Made by a program: the position numbers and the translations under genes
Source: CAZSVE01 sp964610175
GTDB taxonomy: Bacteria; Pseudomonadota; Gammaproteobacteria; HK1
DNA: 62,340 nt
Assembly: GCA_964610175.1 (NCBI GenBank)
Contig: CAZSVE010000006.1
Span: 1-62,340 of the forward strand
Direction: 5' to 3'
The notes under the pieces: generated by a model
What the model was told of the DNA's origin: nothing
What the model saw: the letters and a program-made list of their open reading frames with translations, nothing else
The model's database searches: none
Shown here: piece after piece, positions 17,300 to 25,171 of the stretch
How positions within the stretch are numbered: position 1 is the stretch's first letter
How the letters are laid out: every line of letters begins with the position of its first letter

Positions 17300-18010
17300 A
17301 TGGAATTTATCGAACCGTTGATTTCAGGCCGTTTGGTGCGCCGCTACAAGCGATTCCTGGCCGATTGTGTGCTTTCGGACGGAACCTCGATAACCGCGCA
17401 TTGTCCCAATACCGGTGCCATGTTGGGATGTACCGAGCCCGGGTCACGGGTATGGCTGAGTCGTTCCGGCAATCCAAAACGTAAGTATAGTTTTACACTC
17501 GAGATCGTTCAGGTGGATACGGGGACGTTGGTGGGTATCAATACCATGCGGGCTAATCGTCTGGTGATCGATGCAATCGAAGCCGGTAAGATTTCCGCAT
17601 TGCGAGGCTATCAACGGATTCGGCGGGAAAAACGGTTCGGTCGGGAGGGGAGCCGGGTCGATATCCTATTGGAGCGCGACGGGTCTTATCCGTGTTACGT
17701 GGAGATCAAGAATGTTACTGCCGCGCTTGCCGATGGTATCGCCATATTTCCCGATGCCGTGACCATCCGCGGCGCACGCCATTTGCGGGAGTTGTCGTAC
17801 ATGGTGGAAAATCGCTCGCGTGGTGTGGTGTTCTTTTGCGTGCAACGTTCCGATGTTCGGGAGGTTCGTCCAGCCGATGCCATCGATCCGGATTATGGGC
17901 GAGCATTGCGCGCGGCACTTGCCAATGGAGTGGAGCCCATGGCCTGGCGTGCCCGAATCAGCAGCAAAGGGATCGAGCTTCATGATATGCTGCCTGTGGT
18001 TTGCCCATGA
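17300..18010 (+). CDS. sfsA: Sugar fermentation stimulation protein SfsA
   Basis: A 236-residue SfsA-family protein: an N-terminal OB-fold-like nucleic-acid-binding part and a C-terminal nuclease-like fold. Visible family segments are RRYKRFLADC, HCPNTGAMLGCTEPGS, VGINTMRANRLV, SRVDILLE, YVEIKNVT and FPDAVTIRGARHLREL, the last following the D/E-x-K-like pair seen in the family. Its molecular role remains uncertain; the E. coli gene affects maltose metabolism. The ATG at 17300 gives the standard start MEFIEPLISGRLVRRY. It follows a family B repeat. Confidence 0.93.
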   Translation: MEFIEPLISGRLVRRYKRFLADCVLSDGTSITAHCPNTGAMLGCTEPGSRVWLSRSGNPKRKYSFTLEIVQVDTGTLVGINTMRANRLVIDAIEAGKISALRGYQRIRREKRFGREGSRVDILLERDGSYPCYVEIKNVTAALADGIAIFPDAVTIRGARHLRELSYMVENRSRGVVFFCVQRSDVREVRPADAIDPDYGRALRAALANGVEPMAWRARISSKGIELHDMLPVVCP

Positions 18011-18081
18011 TAAGCGACGCCACGCCCGCGGAATCTCTCCCTGGTCCATCTTCGCGCCGATAACCGAGATGCCTTTACGCA

Positions 18082-18723
18082 ATGAAACAAGATCCGTCGA
18101 ACCAGATAACCGAACTCATTTGTGGGATCGCCGACAGATGTATTCGTCTAATCCCCGGAAGCTACCCATTCTTTCGCTATATGTGTGGGCTGCTTCACTC
18201 CGTGTCGGCCACTGACGCGAAACGGCAGGCAAAAGAGGAGAATGCAGGTGCTGGGTTCATCAACAAGGAAGTGGATGCAGGCCCGGTGCTGGCGAGAAAG
18301 GCGGATGATGCAGGCCTGGAGTCGCGAGAGCCGATCGATGCGGACCCGGAACCGATCGGGGAAGCAGTCGCATCTTTGCCGCGGTCGCCACATCCTGTCG
18401 AAAAGGTTCCCATCGACGAGCTCCCTGCCGAACGCCGCTGTTGGACGGGCAACGATGCCAATAGACGAAACTACCATGGACGAATCCCGGAAGGAGAAAA
18501 TCCCGTCCACCTCGAGCTTCATTGGAAGAAAAACGGCAAGGCCCCGAGGAAATTGGTTGGTGGCTTCATTCTGGATGTAGCGGCGCTTGCTAAAGAGGGA
18601 TACTTGACACAGGATTCCTCCGGCGGCATTCGCATTCGGTTCATTCGTGAATCCGATGGATATGTGTACATCGGCCGCGGCAGCGACAAAAGGATCCCGA
18701 TTGGCAAGGTGGTGTTGGCATGA
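18082..18723 (+). CDS. Hypothetical protein, 213 residues
   Basis: I do not recognise this gene. The frame starts with ATG at 18082 and ends in TGA. The first 45 residues have a hydrophobic, cysteine-containing stretch (IADRCIRLIPGSYPFFRYMC). A middle part is acidic and low in complexity, with repeated D-A/E-P-type segments (about 55-105). The C-terminal 90 residues look folded: HWKKNGKAPRKLVGGFILDV and GYVYIGRGSDKRIPIGKVVL. It lies 71 nt after sfsA on the same strand. Composition resembles that of the neighbours. Confidence 0.45.
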   Translation: MKQDPSNQITELICGIADRCIRLIPGSYPFFRYMCGLLHSVSATDAKRQAKEENAGAGFINKEVDAGPVLARKADDAGLESREPIDADPEPIGEAVASLPRSPHPVEKVPIDELPAERRCWTGNDANRRNYHGRIPEGENPVHLELHWKKNGKAPRKLVGGFILDVAALAKEGYLTQDSSGGIRIRFIRESDGYVYIGRGSDKRIPIGKVVLA

Positions 18724-18794
18724 CCGAACACGAAGGATTATCCTTTGCGATACCGGATTTCGAATTCGCCCGGAGAGTAGCGTAAAAAATCCAT

Positions 18795-18980
18795 TTATCT
18801 GTCTATTTCCCGCCCGGTTTCGTCGATGAGTCGAGCTTTACGAAACACTGATTTTGCTTTCACTGGTGCCCAATCATGCTTTGCCTCGAACCAATGAAGC
18901 ACGATTCGATATCAGCAGAGCTGAATTGGCGTTTTGTAAAACTCGACTCATCGACGAAGCCGGGCGGGAAATAGACAAAA
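18795..18980. repeat. Family A pair arranged as an inverted repeat
   Basis: A reverse copy (18795-18880, beginning ttatctgtctatttcccg) faces a forward copy (18885-18980, ending cgggcgggaaatagacaaaa). The outer about 50 nt of the two pair well, so the element could form a long hairpin. It fills the gap before the YajD-like gene. Confidence 0.75.
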
Positions 18981-19010
18981 TGAAGGCCTTGGCCGTGGCA
19001 GAAGTGCGTT

Positions 19011-19418
19011 ATGAATAAAAAGATCGATTTTCGCTTCCCGACCGGTAGCGGGAATACGCAAAAACTCGATGAGACCGTCGCAAGGGCACGTCGTGCGCGG
19101 GATGAACGGGACAAGGGATATCGCGAACAGTCGCTACGGATTCATCCCTGGGTCTGCGCCCGGTGCGGCCGCGAATTTACCCGCGAAAATCTTCGCGAAC
19201 TTACCGTTCATCACAAGGACCATAATCACGATCATAATCCGCCCGATGGCAGTAATTGGGAGAATCTGTGCATCTATTGTCACGAGAATGAACACGCACG
19301 GCATGTGGATCACCTGGCGGGGGCGGGGGGTGATGGGCTCGTCAAGGACGATCAGGTGGAAGCAGCGGTCGCTACCCATAGGGCCTTCGAAGGACTCAAG
19401 GGCTTGTTGAAGGAGTAG
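19011..19418 (+). CDS. yajD: YajD family HNH nuclease
   Basis: A 135-residue HNH-fold protein of the YajD family. Zinc-binding and catalytic elements are visible: WVCARCGREFTRENL, LTVHHKDHNHDHNPPDGSNW (the HH/N of HNH) and ENLCIYCHENEHAR. The N-terminus is basic and may contact DNA. Cellular function is not established. The ATG at 19011 starts inside a purine-rich stretch just after a family A repeat. Confidence 0.9.
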   Translation: MNKKIDFRFPTGSGNTQKLDETVARARRARDERDKGYREQSLRIHPWVCARCGREFTRENLRELTVHHKDHNHDHNPPDGSNWENLCIYCHENEHARHVDHLAGAGGDGLVKDDQVEAAVATHRAFEGLKGLLKE

Positions 19419-19494
19419 GTCGAGGTTCCAATCAACCGGGCCGAGGGCGCGATCTCCATGATTTGGCACGTGTCCAAATGGGGTTTGGAGTTTC

Positions 19495-19585
19495 GCGGGC
19501 GCTTCACGCTCTACGGGTAAAAGCGCCCGCAATAGTCCTCTTCGATGGCTGAATGGCCCTTCGAATGGAGACTATTCGAAGGGCC
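19495..19585. other. Two perfect hairpins in an otherwise empty region
   Basis: gcgggcgctt (19495-19504) pairs with aagcgcccgc (19521-19530), and ggcccttcgaat (19555-19566) pairs with attcgaagggcc (19574-19585) around a 7-nt loop. Neither has a U-tract. The 19419-19718 region between two convergent genes holds nothing else I can identify; the hairpins could terminate in both directions. Confidence 0.55.
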
Positions 19586-19718
19586 GTCGAAAATGGCGGC
19601 ACATTCCGGTATTGCGCACGGGCCTGCATCGCACACTGGGTGAAAAATCGTGTTTTTCACCATCCTGCTGGCTTCGATTACTCGAAGCACCCGACTTCGA
19701 TCCCGATTTCATGGATTA

Positions 19719-19925
19719 TTATTTGGGTGCTGGAGTATCCGCCGAATCGGTTTTGGTTCTCATTTTACCCACGGGGGCAATCTGTTCATCTATCGCCTTT
19801 TTCTCCTCGTCGGAAAGCTTCGGCGGTTCACTATCACCACAGCCAGTGACGAGCACAGCGAAAACACCAGCCAGAGCCAGTCCACCGAGTCCCTTGAAGA
19901 TATTCGATTTCGAGATTTTATTCAC
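19719..19925 (-). CDS. Small lipoprotein, possibly the N-terminal part of a cytochrome c5-like protein
   Basis: A 68-residue protein starting at GTG 19925, with aggaga about 6 nt upstream. A signal sequence with lipobox LVTGC places the lipidated Cys at residue 29, so it should be anchored in a membrane. The segment LSDEEKKAIDEQIAPVGKMR resembles the region ahead of the haem domain in cytochrome c5-family proteins, but no CxxCH follows. It is either an independent small lipoprotein or a truncated cytochrome. I cannot tell which. Confidence 0.6.
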   Translation of the reverse strand: MNKISKSNIFKGLGGLALAGVFAVLVTGCGDSEPPKLSDEEKKAIDEQIAPVGKMRTKTDSADTPAPK

Positions 19926-20259
19926 TTATGTTCTCCTACGCCTTACAATTGTGGATACGCGATTCAAGCTTCGTTACCGTGAAGGGTGTCACGGAAAACC
20001 CATCCCCTTTCCTCGTTGGGGATGCTCTTCGTCGGGGGTGATGAACTCCCCGGCATGGCTCGTTGCCATGGAGAGATTCCATTACTATCGTTGAATCGTT
20101 ACATTCGAACCAGAAGAATCGGAGAACGGTCGACAGTTTGGCAATACCGATACACATTCCCTGCCAACTTTCCCCCGATCAGTGAGCTATAGTGACAAAC
20201 TGCCACTGTCGGCACAAGTCCCGATGGTAACAGCCTCGATAATAAGGAATTGCCCCGAT

Positions 20260-20332
20260 GGGAAACCAAGGATTCCGATGCGTGCGCCAAGACCTACCCC
20301 GCTTCGGTCTTGGCGCGAAGCGCTAGCATGTT
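20260..20332. repeat. Family B repeat, forward, degenerate 5' end
   Basis: The 3' two-thirds is clear (gcgccaagac, ccgcttcgg, gcgcgaagcgctagcatgtt). It ends 6 nt before tRNA-Arg. The preceding sequence 19926-20259 shows no gene or structure I can name. Confidence 0.7.
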
Positions 20333-20338
20333 CCCATT

Positions 20339-20415
20339 GCGCCCGTAGCTCAGTTGGATAGAGTGTCGGCCTCCGAAGCCGAAGGTCACAGGTTCGAATC
20401 CTGTCGGGCGCGCCA
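20339..20415 (+). tRNA. tRNA-Arg (anticodon CCG)
   Basis: A complete 77-nt cloverleaf. Acceptor GCGCCCG pairs with CGGGCGC, the D arm is in GCTCAGTTGGATAGAGT, and the anticodon stem TCGGC/GCCGA has loop CTCCGAA with anticodon CCG. The T arm is ACAGG-TTCGAAT-CCTGT, the discriminator is G, and a genomically encoded CCA is present. It reads CGG arginine codons. It sits between two forward family B repeats. Confidence 0.95.
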
Positions 20416-20423
20416 TCTTTCGA

Positions 20424-20510
20424 AGTATCGGAAAAACAAAAATCCCGAGAGAACCGCTGGTGCGCCAAGACCCACCCCGCTTCGGCCTTGGCGCGAAGCG
20501 CTGACATGTT
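20424..20510. repeat. Family B repeat, forward
   Basis: A full copy beginning agtatcggaaaaacaaaaat and ending gcgcgaagcgctgacatgtt. It starts 9 nt after the tRNA CCA. The region 20416-20980 before hemA consists largely of repeats. Confidence 0.85.
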
Positions 20511-20740
20511 TTCCCCATCACGTACCCATCCCACCGCAATGCGCGTCTCCCGGAGACATCGAGATTCGGTGTAAAGTCCAGCCACTGTCCGACAGCCCGA
20601 GTTCGGCCCCCGAGCCCGGTGAGAGGGGATCTCCACTGAAGTGACAAAGATAGCCAATGCCATTGCGCAAACCGGTTGTCATCTTTCGCCACATTGCCTG
20701 CGAGGGACCCGGTTACCTCGCCGAAGTACTGGATAGATAA

Positions 20741-20853
20741 AGGCATTCCCTGCCGGGATGACGAGAGAGGTTGCTTCGGACGATTTTGTAGGAATTTACC
20801 ACTTCCGTCATCCCGGCAGGGAATGCCGGGACCCGGACGCCAGGGATGGCAGA
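20741..20853. repeat. Family C repeat pair in inverted orientation
   Basis: Two half-elements around cattccctgccgggatgacg and gtcatcccggcagggaatgc face each other, with ggttgcttcggacgatt-type spacer. The same arrangement occurs at 35711-35822. Confidence 0.8.
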
Positions 20854-20854
20854 A

Positions 20855-20930
20855 ATTAGCGCTTCGCGCCAAGACCGAAGCGGGGTGGGTCTCGGCGCGC
20901 GTATCGGAATCTTTGTTTCTCCGATACCTC
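20855..20930. repeat. Family B repeat, reverse
   Basis: It reads ttagcgcttcgcgccaagac to tttctccgatacc. It abuts family C and runs to within 50 nt of hemA. It creates an artificial in-frame N-terminal extension of hemA starting at 20846. Confidence 0.8.
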
Positions 20931-20980
20931 GAAAACACAACATGCGAAACATCGCACCTTCGCGATACAATAATCGCACC

Positions 20981-22249
20981 ATGCCCCTTTTCGCCTTCGG
21001 AATCAATCACAACACCGCCTCCGCCGCCGTGCGCGAGCGGGCGACATTCGCTCCTCATGAAGTGCCATCGGCGCTGCACGATCTGGTAACGTGCGATGGC
21101 GTCGAGGAAGCGGCCATCCTGTGCACCTGCAACCGCACCGATCTGTACTGTGGTCTCGGCGAAGGGGACGGCCAAAGCGCAGTGAGCTGGTTCCGAGACG
21201 TTCATGGTTTGACGATAAAAGACATTCGGCGACACCTCTATACTCATCGTGAAAGGCAGGCGGCGCGCCATGTCATGCGCGTTGCCAGCGGGCTCGATTC
21301 CATGGTCACCGGGGAACCCCAGATCCTCGGACAGATCAAGCATGCCTATAACATGGCATGCCAGTGCGGGACCATCGGTCATGTCTTGGGCAGACTCTTT
21401 CAATGCAGCTTTTCCGCGGCCAAACAGGTACGCACCGATACCACCATCGGGAAAAGCCCCGTTTCCGTGGCCTTTGCCGCCGTGACCCTGGCGCGGCAGA
21501 TCCTGGGAGACCCGGCGCCACTGACCACCCTGCTCATCGGCGCCGGGGAGACCATCGAACTGGTGGCCCGCCACCTGAAAGGCATGGGGCTGCAGCGTCT
21601 GATTATCGCCAATCGCACCCTGGAAAATGCCCACCGACTGGCCAGGGAATTCGACGGATACGCCGTCGCGCTCCGTGAGATGCACACCCACCTCTCCGAA
21701 GTGGATATGGTGTTTTCCGCCACGGCAAGTCAGGAGGTGGTACTTACCCTGGATGAAGTTGTCAACGCCATCAAAAAGCGCAAGCGTCGTCCGGTGTATA
21801 TGGTGGATATGGCCATTCCACGGGATATCGATCCGGCGGTCGGCGAACTCGAAGATGTCTATCTGTACACGGTGGATGACCTTCGGGACGTAATACAGGA
21901 AAATCTTCGCTCTCGGCACAATGCGGCCTGTCAGGCGGAAAAGATCGTCGACACCCAGGTAAATCGTTTCATGGGATGGTTGGGAACCCTGGACGTGGTA
22001 CCCACGATCCGCGCCCTCCGATCCCGGGGCGAGGCAGCCCGCGACCAGGTATTGCACAAGGCGAGGCGGATGTCCATGGCCGGAATGCCATCCGATGAGG
22101 TCCTGGACTTTCTGGCCACCACGCTGACCAACAAATTACTCCACCAACCGACGGTGCGGCTTCGGCAGGCGGGATTCCACGGTCGCAAGGAATTGATCGG
22201 TGCGGCGCGCATATTGTTCGATATCGCGGATACGGAGGAACACCGATGA
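20981..22249 (+). CDS. hemA: Glutamyl-tRNA reductase
   Basis: It reduces glutamyl-tRNA-Glu to glutamate-1-semialdehyde, the first step of C5 tetrapyrrole synthesis. Visible: GINHNTASAAVRERATFAP, the catalytic Cys region ILCTCNRTDLY, HVMRVASGLDSMVTGEPQIL, the NADPH-binding LLIGAGETIELVARHL, IIANRTLENA and the C-terminal dimerisation helix with RALRSRGEAARDQVL. I chose the ATG at 20981 (MPLFAFGINHNTA, 422 aa), because upstream in-frame codons derive from a family B repeat. In many proteobacteria prfA follows directly; here another gene intervenes. Confidence 0.96.
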   Translation: MPLFAFGINHNTASAAVRERATFAPHEVPSALHDLVTCDGVEEAAILCTCNRTDLYCGLGEGDGQSAVSWFRDVHGLTIKDIRRHLYTHRERQAARHVMRVASGLDSMVTGEPQILGQIKHAYNMACQCGTIGHVLGRLFQCSFSAAKQVRTDTTIGKSPVSVAFAAVTLARQILGDPAPLTTLLIGAGETIELVARHLKGMGLQRLIIANRTLENAHRLAREFDGYAVALREMHTHLSEVDMVFSATASQEVVLTLDEVVNAIKKRKRRPVYMVDMAIPRDIDPAVGELEDVYLYTVDDLRDVIQENLRSRHNAACQAEKIVDTQVNRFMGWLGTLDVVPTIRALRSRGEAARDQVLHKARRMSMAGMPSDEVLDFLATTLTNKLLHQPTVRLRQAGFHGRKELIGAARILFDIADTEEHR

Positions 22250-22318
22250 TCGCGGGAAATAGCCGATAAGAATACTCGCGGGATAAAATCATCGAATGAC
22301 TTCATCCAGGATCGACGA

Positions 22319-24034
22319 ATGAACATCAATGCATCCATTATCGATCAGCGCCTCGTTCACATAGCCAGTGCAATCGAAGAGCAGGCCGCTGAAGAGCCAG
22401 GCATCACCGGGAAGAAACTCACCTCACTGGCGTTCGTGTATCTGTGCGTAAAAACCATGCTGGATTTGGAAGATAACGATGTCTTCGATTGTTTGACCGA
22501 AGGCAGCGGGGACTTCGGCGTCGATGCCATGCATATTTCCGAGGAATATGATGGCGAGTTTACCGTCACGCTATTCCAGGGAAAATATAAAGACGCCTTG
22601 GAGGGCAATGCCCATTTCCCCGAAAAAGGAGTGCAGGCCCTAATCGGCGCGGTTCGACATTTATTCGATCCCGCCGCTGATTTGCGGCACATCAACCCTC
22701 GCCTGCGCACCAAGGTCGAGGAGGCCCGCAGCCTGATCCGAGACGGTTACCTCCCTCGGGTCCGGGTGCTGGCCTGTAACAATGGGGTAACATGGAATAC
22801 AGCGGGCCAGGAGGCAATCGACCGAGCGGAATTCGGTGATCAGGTAACCTGGGAACACGCCAACCATGACCGCCTGGTAAAGATCATGCAGGCGTCCCAA
22901 CCCATCACGGATACCCTACGTCTGAGTGGAAAGATCCTGATGGAAGACATGAATTTCAGCCGGGTGCTGGTGGGACGGATTTCGGCCAACGAAATCGCGG
23001 CACTGATGGAACGACACGGGGAGCGTTTGCTGGATCGGAACATTCGTCGTTACCTGGGGTTACAAGGCAACCGTGTCAATGAAGGGATTCGCAATACCTT
23101 ACAAAGCGACCAAAAAAGCAATTTCTATTTCTTCAACAATGGGATCACACTGACCTGCGATAAATTCTCTTACAACAGCCTGCAAAGTGACGACCATCAG
23201 GTGCGGGTCGAAAACCTGCAGATCATCAACGGCGGTCAGACCTGCATGACCATACTCAAGACCTCGCAGGAGCTCCGGAAACTTCAGCCCAGTCTATTCG
23301 AAAGTGGCACAGAGGCCTATGTCTTGGTAAGACTCTATCAATTACCCAGTGACAATGAAGACCTCGTCCATCGAATCACCTATGCCACTAACAGCCAGAA
23401 TCCGGTGGACTTACGCGATTTGCGTGCCAACGACGAATACCAGCAACGGCTGGAGACTGATATCGGACAGCTGGGTCTCAATTATCGCCGAAAGCGCTCC
23501 GACAAAGGCACAGGACCCAAAGACATCACTTCCGGCACGGCAGCCGAGGCGATACTTGCGGTGTGGCGGAAAAGCCCACATCGGGCCAAGTTCTTTACCC
23601 GCGAGCATTTTGGCAAGTTGTACCGTGAAATTTTCACCAACGAACTCAATGGGACCCAGGTCGTGCTCGCGGTGCGGTTATATCGGATTGCTGAAAACCG
23701 GCGCAAACGACCAACACCCGATGATCCGGAGTTCGTGCGGTACGCATCGTGCTTCATCGCCATGCAAATGGGACAAAGGTTGTTGCGCGACATGAATTGC
23801 TCGATCCGTGAGATCGATCATCGTTGCTTTCGATCGGCCGAGCAACTCATCGAGAACAAAGGCGAAGCGTATTTCGTCGATTCGGTGCGGGATATCGAAC
23901 AAGCGCTCCAAGCGCTTTATGGAAAACAGGAAATCTCACTACAACAACTCTCCGCTACCTTCCGGCGCGGAGATCTGATAGAAGAACTTTCACCAAAACA
24001 GCACACCATCTTTTCCTTCTCCCTCGTGACATAG
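22319..24034 (+). CDS. AIPR family protein (abortive infection/phage resistance)
   Basis: A 571-residue protein of the AIPR family, first named for an abortive-infection phage-resistance protein. Family features visible: GSGDFGVDAMHI with YDGEFTVTLFQGKYKDA (a PD-(D/E)XK-like D...Q-x-K core), the hallmark NFYFFNNGITLTCDKF, LQIINGGQTCMTILK and TYATNSQNPVDLRDLRANDE. Nuclease activity is an inference from the fold. It lies between hemA and prfA on the same strand, 25 nt before prfA, so a defence-type gene appears to have entered a conserved core pair. Confidence 0.82.
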   Translation: MNINASIIDQRLVHIASAIEEQAAEEPGITGKKLTSLAFVYLCVKTMLDLEDNDVFDCLTEGSGDFGVDAMHISEEYDGEFTVTLFQGKYKDALEGNAHFPEKGVQALIGAVRHLFDPAADLRHINPRLRTKVEEARSLIRDGYLPRVRVLACNNGVTWNTAGQEAIDRAEFGDQVTWEHANHDRLVKIMQASQPITDTLRLSGKILMEDMNFSRVLVGRISANEIAALMERHGERLLDRNIRRYLGLQGNRVNEGIRNTLQSDQKSNFYFFNNGITLTCDKFSYNSLQSDDHQVRVENLQIINGGQTCMTILKTSQELRKLQPSLFESGTEAYVLVRLYQLPSDNEDLVHRITYATNSQNPVDLRDLRANDEYQQRLETDIGQLGLNYRRKRSDKGTGPKDITSGTAAEAILAVWRKSPHRAKFFTREHFGKLYREIFTNELNGTQVVLAVRLYRIAENRRKRPTPDDPEFVRYASCFIAMQMGQRLLRDMNCSIREIDHRCFRSAEQLIENKGEAYFVDSVRDIEQALQALYGKQEISLQQLSATFRRGDLIEELSPKQHTIFSFSLVT

Positions 24035-24059
24035 AAATTCGCAACAACCCGGTAAATCC

Positions 24060-25142
24060 ATGAAAACCTCATTGGTTACAAAGCTCGAAGAGTTACAGGA
24101 ACGGCTCCAGGAGGTAAACAGCCTTTTGGGCACCCCCGTGGTCATCGCCGATCAAAACCGTTTTCGCGCCCTCGCCAAGGAACACGCCGAGATCCGCCCG
24201 GTGGTCGACTGCTTTACCGAATACCATCGCGCCCAGGACACCTGTGAGACCGCCAGGGAAATGCTAAAGGATCAGGACGCCGACATGCGGGCCCTGGCCT
24301 CGGAAGAGCTCTCCATGGCCGAAAAGCAAAAGGCGACATTGGCCGAGGAACTCAAAAAACTCCTGCTACCCAGGGACCCCGCCGACGACAGCAATGTATT
24401 TCTGGAAATTCGCGCCGGCACGGGGGGGCAGGAGGCGGCGTTATTCGCCGGTGATCTGTTTCGCATGTATGCCCGCTATGCCGAGATCCGTGGCTGGTCC
24501 GTGAAAATCATGAGCGAGCATCTCGGCGAACAAGGCGGCTACAAGGAAATCATCCTGCGTGTCATCGGGGACGGGGCGTACAGCCGACTCAAGTTCGAAT
24601 CCGGGGGGCATCGTGTGCAGCGCGTCCCGGAGACCGAATCCCAGGGACGCATTCACACCTCGGCCTGCACGGTGGCGGTGCTGCCCGAGATCGATGAGAT
24701 CGACGACATCATCATCGACACATCGGACCTCAAGATCGATACCTACCGGTCCTCCGGTGCCGGTGGGCAGCACGTCAACAAGACCGACTCGGCCATCCGC
24801 ATTACCCATCTCCCCACCAACACGGTCGTGGAATGCCAGGACGAACGTTCGCAACACAAGAATCGCGCCCGCGCCATGAGTCTCCTTCAGGCAAAACTAC
24901 TCATGGCCGAGCAGGAACGCCAAACCGCGGAACGGGCTGCCACCCGCAAATCCCTGGTCGGCAGCGGCGATCGATCGCAGCGCATCCGCACCTACAATTT
25001 TCCCCAGGGCCGGGTCACCGATCATCGCATCGACCTCACCCTCTACAAACTCACCGAGATCCAGGTAGGGGCACTGGACCAGGTCATCGATCCCCTGATT
25101 GCCGAACACCAGGCCGATCAACTGGCGGCCATCGGGGAGTAA
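24060..25142 (+). CDS. prfA: Peptide chain release factor 1
   Basis: RF1 terminates translation at UAG and UAA. The 360-residue protein has the GGQ motif in YRSSGAGGQHVNKTDSA (peptidyl-tRNA hydrolysis), the stop-codon-recognition domain with RVPETESQGRIHTSACTVAV, and the tail RTYNFPQGRVTDHRIDLTL. Its ATG is 25 nt after the AIPR gene. prmC, which usually follows and methylates the GGQ glutamine, is replaced here by an AAA/nuclease gene. Confidence 0.97.
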   Translation: MKTSLVTKLEELQERLQEVNSLLGTPVVIADQNRFRALAKEHAEIRPVVDCFTEYHRAQDTCETAREMLKDQDADMRALASEELSMAEKQKATLAEELKKLLLPRDPADDSNVFLEIRAGTGGQEAALFAGDLFRMYARYAEIRGWSVKIMSEHLGEQGGYKEIILRVIGDGAYSRLKFESGGHRVQRVPETESQGRIHTSACTVAVLPEIDEIDDIIIDTSDLKIDTYRSSGAGGQHVNKTDSAIRITHLPTNTVVECQDERSQHKNRARAMSLLQAKLLMAEQERQTAERAATRKSLVGSGDRSQRIRTYNFPQGRVTDHRIDLTLYKLTEIQVGALDQVIDPLIAEHQADQLAAIGE

Positions 25143-25171
25143 TCCAATCGCAATTCACCAAAGGATTCCCC

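Noticed and set aside
20846..20980. N-terminal extension of hemA to 20846
   Set aside because: The extra 45 codons come from a family B repeat; MPLFAFGINHNTA at 20981 is the family start.
20294..22057. 587-codon minus-strand frame antisense to hemA and the tRNA
   Set aside because: It crosses a tRNA gene and repeats and is antisense to a well-supported hemA; its translation is not protein-like.
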